In this document: positions 9,449 to 16,568 of the stretch, one piece after another
How the letters are laid out: each line of letters starts with the position of its first letter
Numbering within the stretch: position 1 is the stretch's first letter
Assembly (NCBI RefSeq): GCF_009674495.1
Contig: NZ_WKJN01000009.1
Span: 156,173-220,172, forward strand
DNA length: 64,000 nucleotides
Direction of reading: 5' to 3'
From: Duganella alba
GTDB lineage: Bacteria > Pseudomonadota > Gammaproteobacteria > Burkholderiales > Burkholderiaceae_D
Notes under the pieces: model-generated
Databases searched by the model: none
Told to the model about the DNA's origin: nothing
The model's input: the letters and a program-made list of their open reading frames with translations, nothing else
Position numbers and translations under genes: made by a program

Positions 9449-10474
9449 ATGCGCCGGGTTCTTCTGCCTCACGATATCTCCGACGACCCGGCGCCAGCAG
9501 GCGGCGTGATCCGCGACTACGCTGGCCGCAGCATGGGCACCAGCTGGTCGGTGCGGCTGGTGGCCGCACAGGATGCTGCCTGCGATCATTTGCAGGACGG
9601 GCTGCAACAGCAGCTCGATTTGATCGTGGCCGAGATGAGCCACTGGGAAACCGAATCCGACCTGGGCCGCTTCAACCGCGCGCCCGCCGACAGCTGGCAC
9701 ACCTTGCCGCCGGCGTTTTTCGACGTGCTGTCGTTTGCCATGGATGTGGCGCGCGCCTCGGGCGGCGCTTACGATCCGACCGCCGGTTCGCTGGTCAACC
9801 TGTGGGGCTTCGGTCCGTGGGGGCGTTTCGACCAGCCGGATTTTGTCGCGCCTTCCGCCGACGAAATCACCATCGCCCGCGCGCAACTGGCGGCGCGTCC
9901 GGTGCGCTTGCAGCGCGAGGGCCGCAAGGCCTTGCAGCCGGGCGGCGTGCAGCTGGATCTGTCGGCGGTGGCCAAGGGCTACAGCGTCGACCGGCTGTCC
10001 TATTATTTGAAATCGCAGGGCTTTGCGCACCACTTGGTCGAGGTGGGCGGCGAGCTGCGCGGTGCCGGCGTCAAGCCGGACGGGCAGCCGTGGTGGGTGA
10101 TGCTGGAACAGGTCATCGACGCCGCGCCGGACGCCGTCGTGCCGGGCGAGCTGATGCTGGCGCTGCATAGCCTGGCGGTCGCCACCTCGGGCGATTACCG
10201 GCGCTACTTCCGGCTGGATGGCCAGCGCTACTCCCACACCATCGACCCGCGCAGCGGCATGCCGATCGCCAACGACCTGGCCTCGGTGACCGTGGTGCAC
10301 GCGCAGTGCATGGCGGCCGACGCCTGGTCCACCGCGCTGACCGTGCTGGGCTGGCGCGACGGCCTGCATCTGGCCGAGTTGCAAGGACTGGCCGCGCGCT
10401 TCGTCGTGCGCCAGGCCGACGGCCATTTCACCGAATACCTGAGTACCCATTTACGCGGCATGTTAGACGAATGA
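9449..10474 (+). CDS. apbE: FAD:protein FMN transferase (ApbE family)
   Basis: A 341-residue ApbE-type flavin transferase, which transfers FMN from FAD to a threonine of target proteins. Visible family motifs are MGTSWSV at the start of the domain, YDPTAGSLVNLWGFG, AVAKGYSVDRL, VEVGGELRGAG and YSHTIDPRSGMP. Unusually there is no recognisable signal peptide or lipobox, although the likely target (the DUF2271 protein) is exported; flavinylation may happen before export, or the start may be misplaced. It overlaps the next gene by ATGA, so ApbE and the reductase are translationally coupled. Confidence 0.93.
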   Translation: MRRVLLPHDISDDPAPAGGVIRDYAGRSMGTSWSVRLVAAQDAACDHLQDGLQQQLDLIVAEMSHWETESDLGRFNRAPADSWHTLPPAFFDVLSFAMDVARASGGAYDPTAGSLVNLWGFGPWGRFDQPDFVAPSADEITIARAQLAARPVRLQREGRKALQPGGVQLDLSAVAKGYSVDRLSYYLKSQGFAHHLVEVGGELRGAGVKPDGQPWWVMLEQVIDAAPDAVVPGELMLALHSLAVATSGDYRRYFRLDGQRYSHTIDPRSGMPIANDLASVTVVHAQCMAADAWSTALTVLGWRDGLHLAELQGLAARFVVRQADGHFTEYLSTHLRGMLDE

Positions 10475-11835
10475 TCTGGACCAACGACCCCACCCGATTG
10501 ATGCTGGTGGCAGGCATGAGCGTGAGTTACGCGCTGGTCTGCCTCGCGCCGTACCTGCGCACGCGCCGCAAGCGACTGGCCGCCGCGCGCGCCAAGGCGG
10601 AGGCGGCAGCGTCGCCCGGCTGGATCGTCACCTACGCCAGCCAGACCGGCAATGCCGAAGAACTGGCGCAGCAGACCGCCGCGACCCTGAAGCTGGCCGG
10701 CATTCCGGCGCGGCTGTGCGAGCTGTCCGAACTGAACGCGGACGACTTGCTGCGCGCCGAGCGCATCCTGTTCCTGGTCAGCACCTACGGCGAAGGCGAT
10801 GCGCCGGATGCGGCGGCCGGCTTTGCAGGCCGCTTGATGACCACCTCGCTGCCACTGCCGCAACTGCATTACGCGGTGCTGGCGCTGGGCGACAGCGCCT
10901 ACGCCCAATTCTGCGGCTTCGGCCGTTCGCTGGATCAATGGCTGCAAGCGCAGGGCGCGCAAAGCCTGTTCCCGGGCGTGGAAGTGAATCGCAGTTCGGA
11001 CGAGGCGATCGGACAATGGCGGCAGCAGCTGAGCCATCTGGCCGGCACCAGCGACGCGCCGGACTGGAGCGCGCCAGCGTTCGACGAATGGCGCCTGAGC
11101 GAGCGCGTGCAGTTGAACGCCGGCAGCGCTGGTGCGCCGGTGTACCACCTGGAACTGGAGCCGGTGGGCGGCGCGCTGCCGGAATGGCAGTCGGGCGACC
11201 TGGTGCAAGTTGCCGCGCCGGCCGATCCGTCGCGCGCGCGCGAGTATTCGATCGCCTCGATACCGGCCGATGGCCGCGTGCACCTGTTGGTGCGTCTGCA
11301 TACGCATGAGGATGGCAGCCACGGCGTCGCCTCCGGCTGGCTGACACAGCAGGCGGTGCTGGGCGCGACGGTGCAGCTGCGCTTGCGCCAGCATCGTCGC
11401 TTCCGCCTTGAAGGCAACGCCGAACGTCCGCTGATCCTGATTGGCAACGGCAGCGGCATCGCCGGCCTGCGCGGCCACCTGAAAGCGCGCGCGTTGGCAG
11501 GGCAGGGCCGCAACTGGCTGCTGTTCGGCGAACGCAACGCCGCCCACGACTACCACTACCGTGCCGAGCTGGACGGCTGGCAGCGCGACGGCATGCTGGA
11601 AAAGCTCGACATGGTGTTCTCGCGCGATCAGGCCGAGCGCCGCTACGTGCAAGACCGGCTGGCCGAACAGACCGCAACAGTACGTGAATGGATTGCCGAA
11701 GGCGCCGCGATCTACATCTGCGGCAGCCTGGACGGCATGGCCGGCGGCGTCGACGCCGCGCTCGAAGCAGCGCTGGGCCGCGAAGGCCTCGACGAACTGG
11801 CCGCCGCCGGCCGCTACCGCCGCGACGTCTACTGA
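10471..11835 (+). CDS. Membrane-anchored flavodoxin/FAD-NADPH reductase (CysJ-like)
   Basis: A 454-residue diflavin reductase. Residues about 10-30 (LMLVAGMSVSYALVCLAPYL) form a membrane anchor. A flavodoxin domain follows, with the FMN phosphate loop YASQTGNAEELA and STYGEGDAPD. Then comes a shortened ferredoxin-reductase-like part with REYSIASIP for FAD, LIGNGSGIAGLRGHL for NADPH, and YICGSLDGMAGGVDAAL, ending in the aromatic RRDVY. It resembles sulfite reductase alpha subunits but lacks the large connecting domain and any CysI partner. In this operon it probably feeds electrons from NADPH to the PepSY or flavinylated protein. The start is the ATGA overlap with apbE. Confidence 0.88.
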   Translation: MIWTNDPTRLMLVAGMSVSYALVCLAPYLRTRRKRLAAARAKAEAAASPGWIVTYASQTGNAEELAQQTAATLKLAGIPARLCELSELNADDLLRAERILFLVSTYGEGDAPDAAAGFAGRLMTTSLPLPQLHYAVLALGDSAYAQFCGFGRSLDQWLQAQGAQSLFPGVEVNRSSDEAIGQWRQQLSHLAGTSDAPDWSAPAFDEWRLSERVQLNAGSAGAPVYHLELEPVGGALPEWQSGDLVQVAAPADPSRAREYSIASIPADGRVHLLVRLHTHEDGSHGVASGWLTQQAVLGATVQLRLRQHRRFRLEGNAERPLILIGNGSGIAGLRGHLKARALAGQGRNWLLFGERNAAHDYHYRAELDGWQRDGMLEKLDMVFSRDQAERRYVQDRLAEQTATVREWIAEGAAIYICGSLDGMAGGVDAALEAALGREGLDELAAAGRYRRDVY

Positions 11836-11838
11836 AAA

Positions 11839-11930
11839 CTCGGGGGTCAGGTCCCCCATTTCTACACGAGCCCGGCCGTAGCGAACGCTAAGGCCGGGCT
11901 CGTGTAGAAATGGGGGACCTGACCCCGGAG
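11839..11930. repeat. 92-bp near-perfect palindrome between convergent genes
   Basis: Two 39-base arms (11839-11877 and 11892-11930) are reverse complements with one mismatch, and the 14-base centre itself contains TAGCG-AA-CGCTA. The element starts three bases after the reductase stop and ends at the base before the DUF2325 stop. Transcribed from either side it would form a very long hairpin with no T-run. It may serve as a bidirectional transcription end or a small mobile palindrome. Its outer arms carry GGGGTCAGGTCCCCC, related to but not the same as the other intergenic palindromes in the window. Confidence 0.9.
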
Positions 11931-13229
11931 TTATTCGGCGCCGGCTTGTTCCAGGCCTCGGGCGAGGCTGGAGATGCTGGGGTTGTCGATGAAGACGCAG
12001 CGCTTGCCGGTGCGCTTGCAGTAGTCCTTGACGCGCCAGTAGGCGCTGTGGCTGATGCAGCCGGTCTGGCAGATCACCAGGTCCGCCGCCGCCAAGCTCG
12101 CTTCGAGGCGGTTGGCGTTGTCTTCCAGCCCGCCATCGTGGTGCGCGAATTGCGCGCCTTCGCGTTCGATCAGCTCGCGGTAGCTGGCGACGTTGCCGTT
12201 GCGACCGCCCACACACAGCACCGCGCGGTCGCTCAGGCGCAGCGGCATTTTCATCACGTGTTCGACCACCTGGCGGGCCGCTTCCTGCGGCGGCGGTGCG
12301 GCGACCGGCGCTTCGGCGGCGCGCGCCAGTTCCAGCTTCAGCTCGGCGATCTGGTTGCGCATCGCGCGTTCGCGTTCTTCCATCTGGCCCAGACGGTCGG
12401 CCAGCTTGGCGCGCGATTCCAGGCCGGGGATCGACAGTTTCAGCTGCTCCAGCTCGACCCGGACGGAATCGATCATGCTGTCCTTGCCCACCACCTGCGC
12501 GCGCAGCTGCATCAGTTGGGCCGCGTGCTTTTCGGCGTCGGCGGTTTTTTCCGCCATCAGCGCGGCGGCGCGTTGCTGGCTCTTGTTGAGGTCGTGCGTC
12601 AGGCGCTTGTTTTCTTCCAGCGTGGCGTTGAACTTGGTGATGTCGGCACGCACGCAGGCGCCGGCCTGGTGCTGCACCATGTGCAGGTCGCGGCACATCT
12701 GCTCTTCCAGTTCGGAGGTGCAGCGCGGATGCGTCAGGCCGGCCCAGAAGGCGCCGGCGACGTCGCCGTTGTTGACGGCCGTGCGCCACATCTCGGCCAC
12801 CTGTTCGGTGCTCTTGGCGTTGCGGAAGCGCAGCAGCACCGGCGCGTAGCGGCGCTCCAGTTCCTTCTGCAGCGCTTCGGACAGGCGGTTGCGGCTGGCG
12901 CATTCGGTGACCGCGCCGACGTGCACTTCATAGTCGTCCGCCACCACCTTGCCGTTGGTGACTTTGTCGACCAGCTTGCGCAGCACGCCCAGCGGGAAGC
13001 CGACACCGACCAGCGGGCAGTGGCAGGCATGGCCCAGCTCCCACAGCCGGCGGCGGCGCGATGCTTGCGCTTCCTGGCCGCCCAGCACGCTCATGACGTT
13101 GTTGATCACCGGTTTGATGACTTGCTTGGGCTGCTCGGCCGGACGCGGGCTCGGGCTGGCCACCGGCCCGGCCACTTGCGGCATGGCGGCGGCGATGATG
13201 GCGGCCAGCGGATCGTGTTTCTCGCACAT
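11931..13229 (-). CDS. DUF2325 domain-containing protein with long coiled coil
   Basis: A 432-residue cytoplasmic protein. Residues 1-70 are proline-rich. The middle (about 70-190) contains ELGHACHCPLVGVG, and a coiled coil (about 190-320) is rich in Glu, Lys and Leu. The C-terminal 95 residues are the DUF2325 domain: AVLCVGGRNGNVASYRELI, HHDGGLEDN and CQTGCISHSAYW. The ATG chosen has GGAG nine bases upstream; a TTG two codons earlier is possible. It follows the hemP-type gene and an unknown gene on the same strand, so it is probably iron-regulated. DUF2325 proteins have no established function; the conserved cysteines and histidines suggest metal or redox sensing. Confidence 0.82.
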   Translation of the reverse strand: MCEKHDPLAAIIAAAMPQVAGPVASPSPRPAEQPKQVIKPVINNVMSVLGGQEAQASRRRRLWELGHACHCPLVGVGFPLGVLRKLVDKVTNGKVVADDYEVHVGAVTECASRNRLSEALQKELERRYAPVLLRFRNAKSTEQVAEMWRTAVNNGDVAGAFWAGLTHPRCTSELEEQMCRDLHMVQHQAGACVRADITKFNATLEENKRLTHDLNKSQQRAAALMAEKTADAEKHAAQLMQLRAQVVGKDSMIDSVRVELEQLKLSIPGLESRAKLADRLGQMEERERAMRNQIAELKLELARAAEAPVAAPPPQEAARQVVEHVMKMPLRLSDRAVLCVGGRNGNVASYRELIEREGAQFAHHDGGLEDNANRLEASLAAADLVICQTGCISHSAYWRVKDYCKRTGKRCVFIDNPSISSLARGLEQAGAE

Positions 13230-13244
13230 GGTCAACGGCTCCGC

Positions 13245-13577
13245 TCAGGCGACCGACGGCACGGTGCGCGCACGCGCCATGATGCGGCTGAGGAAGTTGG
13301 TTTTTTCCTGCTCGTGCATATTGCGCTCGACTTCGCTGGCCCACTGTTCCGACAGCTGGGCGCAGGTGGCGCTCAGGACCGGCGCCAGGTCGGGCAGGCT
13401 GGCCAGCGCTTTCAGGTGGCGCTCGATGACCGAGGCCAGCTTGACGCAGCTGCCGGAGGTGTCGGCGCCGGCGGTGTAGTGCGACATCAGATGCAGCACG
13501 GCGGACAGCATCAGTTCGGGATTGTGGCCGCCATGCGATGGGGCGAGGAAAATCGGGTTGCTATGTTCGATGGCCAT
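13245..13577 (-). CDS. Hypothetical protein in the hemP-DUF2325 operon, 110 aa
   Basis: A mostly helical 110-residue protein with no signal peptide. The N-terminus carries HSNPIFLAPSHGGHNPELMLSAVLHLMSHY, rich in histidines, followed by two amphipathic helices. AGGAG seven bases ahead of the ATG supports the start. The stop is 15 bases before the DUF2325 start, so they are surely co-transcribed. I do not recognise the family. Its position between a haemin-uptake gene and DUF2325 suggests an iron- or haem-linked task, but this is context only. Several histidines near the N-terminus would fit metal or haem binding. Confidence 0.68.
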   Translation of the reverse strand: MAIEHSNPIFLAPSHGGHNPELMLSAVLHLMSHYTAGADTSGSCVKLASVIERHLKALASLPDLAPVLSATCAQLSEQWASEVERNMHEQEKTNFLSRIMARARTVPSVA

Positions 13578-13679
13578 CAGACACTCCTGGTTCGGTAGAG
13601 AGTTTGGCTGGCTGCATGGCTGGCTACTCGGGGGGAGAGTGGGCGCGGCGGCGCCCTTTAACGCACAGTTAATCGTTGC

Positions 13680-13877
13680 TTACGCGGTCAGAATCAGTTT
13701 GTTGAGCTGGGTGATACGCAGGCGATACACGCGGCCGCCATGTTCGATTTCCAGCTCGCGGCCGCCATCCATCAGGCCGGCGCTGCTGACGCGCTTGACC
13801 GGCTTGACCGCTTGCACGGCGGCGTTGACAGGGTGGGCAGCGATGGCTGGCGGCATTGCAGGGGTAGTGGTAATCAT
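13680..13877 (-). CDS. hemP: Hemin uptake protein HemP
   Basis: A 65-residue protein whose last 25 residues, GGRVYRLRITQLNKLILTA, match the HemP family signature. The N-terminal 35 residues are a variable, Ala/Pro-rich tail. The start chosen has GGAG nine bases upstream; the ATG five codons earlier abuts a Fur-like palindrome and has no ribosome binding site. HemP genes usually sit before haem-uptake receptors and are strongly Fur-regulated. Here the following genes are instead an unknown protein and DUF2325, with a 102-base gap holding a GC hairpin. HemP's molecular role is still debated (regulator of haem receptor genes in some betaproteobacteria). Confidence 0.85.
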   Translation of the reverse strand: MITTTPAMPPAIAAHPVNAAVQAVKPVKRVSSAGLMDGGRELEIEHGGRVYRLRITQLNKLILTA

Positions 13878-13892
13878 CGTCTGGTTCTCCAT

Positions 13893-13913
13893 AAATAAGA
13901 ATGATTCGTATTT
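13893..13913 (-). promoter_or_regulatory. Fur-like operator upstream of hemP
   Basis: An imperfect 21-bp palindrome of the form AAATA-n-GAAT-n-ATTC-n-TATTT, centred at 13903, lies just before the hemP start region. It shares the GAAT/ATTC core and AT-rich flanks of Fur boxes but is weaker than the perfect site at 7371-7391. Its position would cover the promoter or transcript start, as expected for iron repression. AT content rises sharply here. Confidence 0.65.
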
Positions 13914-13991
13914 GCATTCATTATTGTGGAAGGTGGGCTGGAATGCAAGCGTTTTTCTACGGTTTTTCGTTGCAATGGAGATAAAACAGAT

Positions 13992-14020
13992 AAAAAAACG
14001 GCCCGGTCATGAACCGGGCC
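13992..14020 (-). terminator. Rho-independent terminator of the Crp/Fnr gene
   Basis: On the minus strand an eight-base-pair GGCCCGGT/ACCGGGCC hairpin with a five-base loop is followed by seven Ts. It lies about 85 bases after the Crp/Fnr gene stop and before the hemP operon promoter, which insulates the two. Confidence 0.85.
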
Positions 14021-14050
14021 CAAGGCTGGGTAATGCGGGAGGTAGTTACT

Positions 14051-14094
14051 ACAGAATCACTACTGAATCACAACTGAATCACAACTGAATCACA
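14051..14094. repeat. 11-bp tandem repeat, four units
   Basis: Three exact copies of ACTGAATCACA preceded by one diverged copy (ACAGAATCACT), immediately downstream of the Crp/Fnr stop. Each unit contains TGA. Length could vary between strains by slippage; no function is visible. Confidence 0.8.
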
Positions 14095-14103
14095 CTACTG
14101 GTA

Positions 14104-14958
14104 CTACAAAGCCGCCAGCAACTGGCCGGACGGTACGGTGTCGCCACCCTTGGACTTGCCGGTGGCGGGCTTGCCCCGCGTGCGCGACGGCGGCAGGCGG
14201 CGCAAGGTTTTCAGGGCTTCGGAATCCTTGATGCCGATGGTGCGCTGGTCGACGCTGATCAGGCCGATTTCGTTGAACGCCGACAGCGTGCGGCTCACGG
14301 TTTCCAGCGTCAGGCCCAGGTAGCTGCCGATTTCGTGGCGCGTCATGCGCAGGTTGAACAGCTTGCTGGAATAGCCCATCTGCGCGAAGCGCTCGGCCAG
14401 CGCCACCAGGAAGCGCGCCACGCGGGCTTCGGCGCTGAGCGCGCCCAGCATGCCGATCATGGCCTGCTCGCGCACCAGCTCGCGGCTCATGACGCCGTAC
14501 ATCATGTTTTCCAGTTCCAGGTGGATGCGGCCCAGCGCGGTCAGCTTCTTGAACGGCAGCAGGATCAGGTCGCAATCGGACAGCGCCACCGCCTCCGACG
14601 AGTAGTGGCGGGTGTGGATGCCGTCCACGCCCAGCATGTCGCCCTTCATCGGGAAGCTGAGCACCTGTTCGTTGCCGTATTCGTCGATCAGCACGGTTTT
14701 CAGGAAGCCGGAGTTGACGATGTACAGCGTGTCGAACGGCTGGCCGATGGTGTGGATGCGCTGGCCGGTCTTGAACTGCACGTGCTGGAACAGCAGTTCT
14801 TCATTGGCGATCGAATTGGCCGCCGGAATGTGCAGCAGGTCGCAGACTTCCTTGAGGTTCGACCAGAGCCGCCCTTGACGCTGGCGGCCGGCTTCCATCG
14901 ACGACGATTGCAGCGCCGTCGTGGCCGGGCGAATTTCAGACGTTTGCGTAGACAGCAT
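14104..14958 (-). CDS. Crp/Fnr family transcriptional regulator
   Basis: A 284-residue regulator: an N-terminal extension, a cyclic-nucleotide-binding-type beta barrel (about 45-165, with GQPFDTLYIVNSGFLKT), a dimer helix, and a C-terminal winged helix whose recognition helix reads LGLTLETVSRTLSAF. The E-x-x-SR pattern is that of FNR-type DNA binding. The cluster-binding N-terminal cysteines of true FNR are missing (only a single Cys in EVCDLL), so it should not be an iron-sulfur oxygen sensor of the FNR kind. GGAG six bases before the ATG confirms the start. Neighbours are a NarL-type regulator and UspA, consistent with an oxygen- or stress-response group. Confidence 0.9.
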   Translation of the reverse strand: MLSTQTSEIRPATTALQSSSMEAGRQRQGRLWSNLKEVCDLLHIPAANSIANEELLFQHVQFKTGQRIHTIGQPFDTLYIVNSGFLKTVLIDEYGNEQVLSFPMKGDMLGVDGIHTRHYSSEAVALSDCDLILLPFKKLTALGRIHLELENMMYGVMSRELVREQAMIGMLGALSAEARVARFLVALAERFAQMGYSSKLFNLRMTRHEIGSYLGLTLETVSRTLSAFNEIGLISVDQRTIGIKDSEALKTLRRLPPSRTRGKPATGKSKGGDTVPSGQLLAAL

Positions 14959-15070
14959 GGTGGTCTCCTGTGGGCAGGTATCTGGACGGTATGGTTTCAG
15001 TATGCCAACACAGTGAGCGGATAGATATCAGCAATGGCTGAATCTAAAGGTAGGAGCCGGGCTAACGTTT

Positions 15071-15086
15071 GTAGGAGAAGTCCTAC
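15071..15086. repeat. GTAGGA-N4-TCCTAC inverted repeat
   Basis: Perfect six-base arms around GAAG in the gap between the response-regulator gene end and the Crp/Fnr gene start, with another GGTAGGAG about 20 bases before. It shares half-sites with the repeats near 134 and 6261. It may be an operator for the Crp/Fnr gene or a small hairpin after the response regulator. Confidence 0.35.
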
Positions 15087-15100
15087 CAATGAGCCTGCTA

Positions 15101-15745
15101 TCAGGTCTTGAACGGGGACAGCAGCCGGTGCGCGACCGCGTATTGCACCATTTCCGACAACGAGCTCATGCCCATTTTCTGCATGATGCGGGTTTTGTGG
15201 GTGCTGACGGTCTTGACGCTCAGGTGCAGGCTGTTGGCGATCTCGGTGATCGAGCGGCCGGCCACCAGCAGCGAGAACACTTCGAACTCGCGGTCCGACA
15301 GCTGCTTGTGCAGCAGCGACTCGTGCGGCATCATGATGTTCAGCGCCAGCTGCTCGGCCACCTCGGTGCTGATGTAGGGGCGGCCGGAGGCCACCTTGCG
15401 GATCGCGCCCACCAGCTGGGTGCCGGCGCTTTCCTTGGTCAGATAGCCCTGGGCGCCGGCGCGGATGGCGCGCACCGCGTATTGTTCTTCCTCGTGCATG
15501 GTGAGGATCAGGATCGCCAGCTTGGGCGCCTCGGCCTTGATCTGGCGGATCAGGTCGACGCCGCTGCGGCCCGGCATGGATAAATCGAGCAGCAGCAGGT
15601 CGAAGCCGCCCTGGCGCACGTGGCCCAGCACCTCGAAGCCGTCGATGGCTTCGCCGACGATGTCGATGTCCGGCGCGCCATCAAGGATGCGCTTGAGGCC
15701 TTCGCGCATAATGGTGTGGTCATCCGCAATCACGATTCGAATCAT
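15101..15745 (-). CDS. NarL/FixJ family response regulator
   Basis: A 214-residue two-component regulator. The receiver domain has the acidic pair ADDH, phospho-acceptor D54 in LLLDLSMPG, and K104 in YLTKESAG. A LuxR-type helix-turn-helix follows, with LSDREFEVFSLLVAGRSITEIANSLHLSVKTVSTHKTRI. The ATG start gives a canonical N-terminus MIRIVIADDH; an in-frame TTG five codons earlier is a weaker alternative, and neither has a strong ribosome binding site. No sensor kinase is encoded nearby, so the partner is elsewhere. Likely controls respiration or stress genes along with the adjacent Crp/Fnr protein. Confidence 0.92.
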   Translation of the reverse strand: MIRIVIADDHTIMREGLKRILDGAPDIDIVGEAIDGFEVLGHVRQGGFDLLLLDLSMPGRSGVDLIRQIKAEAPKLAILILTMHEEEQYAVRAIRAGAQGYLTKESAGTQLVGAIRKVASGRPYISTEVAEQLALNIMMPHESLLHKQLSDREFEVFSLLVAGRSITEIANSLHLSVKTVSTHKTRIMQKMGMSSLSEMVQYAVAHRLLSPFKT

Positions 15746-15834
15746 GGAAGGGCCGCTCAAAAATGATTAATAGTAAGTGTTATTATTTTTGAATCAACCT
15801 TATGATCTTACTACAAACTGCGGCCCGTGGGACG

Positions 15835-16302
15835 TTATTTGGTCCCGGGTTCCTTGATCAGACGGTGCACCAGCACCGGAATTTTGGAATGCTGCAACAC
15901 CTTGTTGGTAACGCTACCTAGCAGCAGCTGGCCCCAGCCGCTGCGGCCGTGCGAGCCCATGAAGATCAGGTCGCAGCCATGCTGTTGCGCCACGTCGACG
16001 ATTTTCAGCGCCGCGCTTTCGTGGAAGGCGGTCATGGCTTCGCAGCGCACGCCGCGCCTGGCGCAGGAGTCGGCCACGTCCTGGGTGTGCTCCTGGCCGG
16101 CGCGCTGCATGGCGGCGCGGTATTCGGTTTCGCTGGGATAGCTGGGCGGGATGATTTCGACGTAGATCGGGTACTGGTATTCGGGCGCCACGAACAGCGC
16201 CAGCACCTCGGCGCCGAGCTGTTCGGCGAACTGCACGCCGGCGCACGCGGTCTTGCTGGAGACGGCCGAACCGTCGGTGGTGATCAGGATTTTGCGGTAC
16301 AT
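15835..16302 (-). CDS. Universal stress protein (UspA family)
   Basis: A 155-residue single Usp domain with the N-terminal ILITTDGSAVSSKTA and the ATP-binding signature GSHGRSGWGQLLLGSVTNKVL (G-2x-G-9x-G-S/T), so it is probably an ATP-binding member. AAGGAGG lies six bases before the ATG. It stands upstream of the response-regulator gene on the same strand, separated by 74 AT-rich bases that probably carry that gene's promoter. Role: survival under starvation, oxidative or low-oxygen stress; exact targets unknown. Confidence 0.92.
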   Translation of the reverse strand: MYRKILITTDGSAVSSKTACAGVQFAEQLGAEVLALFVAPEYQYPIYVEIIPPSYPSETEYRAAMQRAGQEHTQDVADSCARRGVRCEAMTAFHESAALKIVDVAQQHGCDLIFMGSHGRSGWGQLLLGSVTNKVLQHSKIPVLVHRLIKEPGTK

Positions 16303-16568
16303 GATGAACCTCCTTTCAGATCAACTCCGTGCTTCATTGTAGTCCCGATTTACATTATTGACAGTATAGAAAGACTTGATGTTTATCAAATAAAAGCGCT
16401 TTATCCTGTGCGGCACGGTGTGGGCTTTTATGCCTTTTACACCTTTTTTTTGCACTAAAGCACTACTTTTGTGTCATGGACCGTCCCCCGGCGATCTATC
16501 CAATGTTAGTATCTCCAAATACAGCAAGTTTAGGGCAGTAAATTTATCAATATGGAGAAGCAGGGATT

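Noticed and set aside
11836..11930. Ordinary rho-independent terminator
   Set aside because: No T-run on either side and an exceptional arm length; kept as a palindrome instead.
10228..12903. 891-codon minus-strand frame spanning the end of apbE, the reductase and part of DUF2325
   Set aside because: Runs through the 92-bp palindrome and opposite conserved genes; composition typical of shadow frames.
11910..13598. 562-codon plus-strand frame opposite DUF2325 and the 110-residue gene
   Set aside because: No motif, and starts within the palindrome; the minus strand has DUF2325 with good ribosome binding sites.
16303..16568. Sigma-28 flagellar promoter before cheZ
   Set aside because: A TAAAG is present but no GCCGATAA-like -10 at the proper distance.
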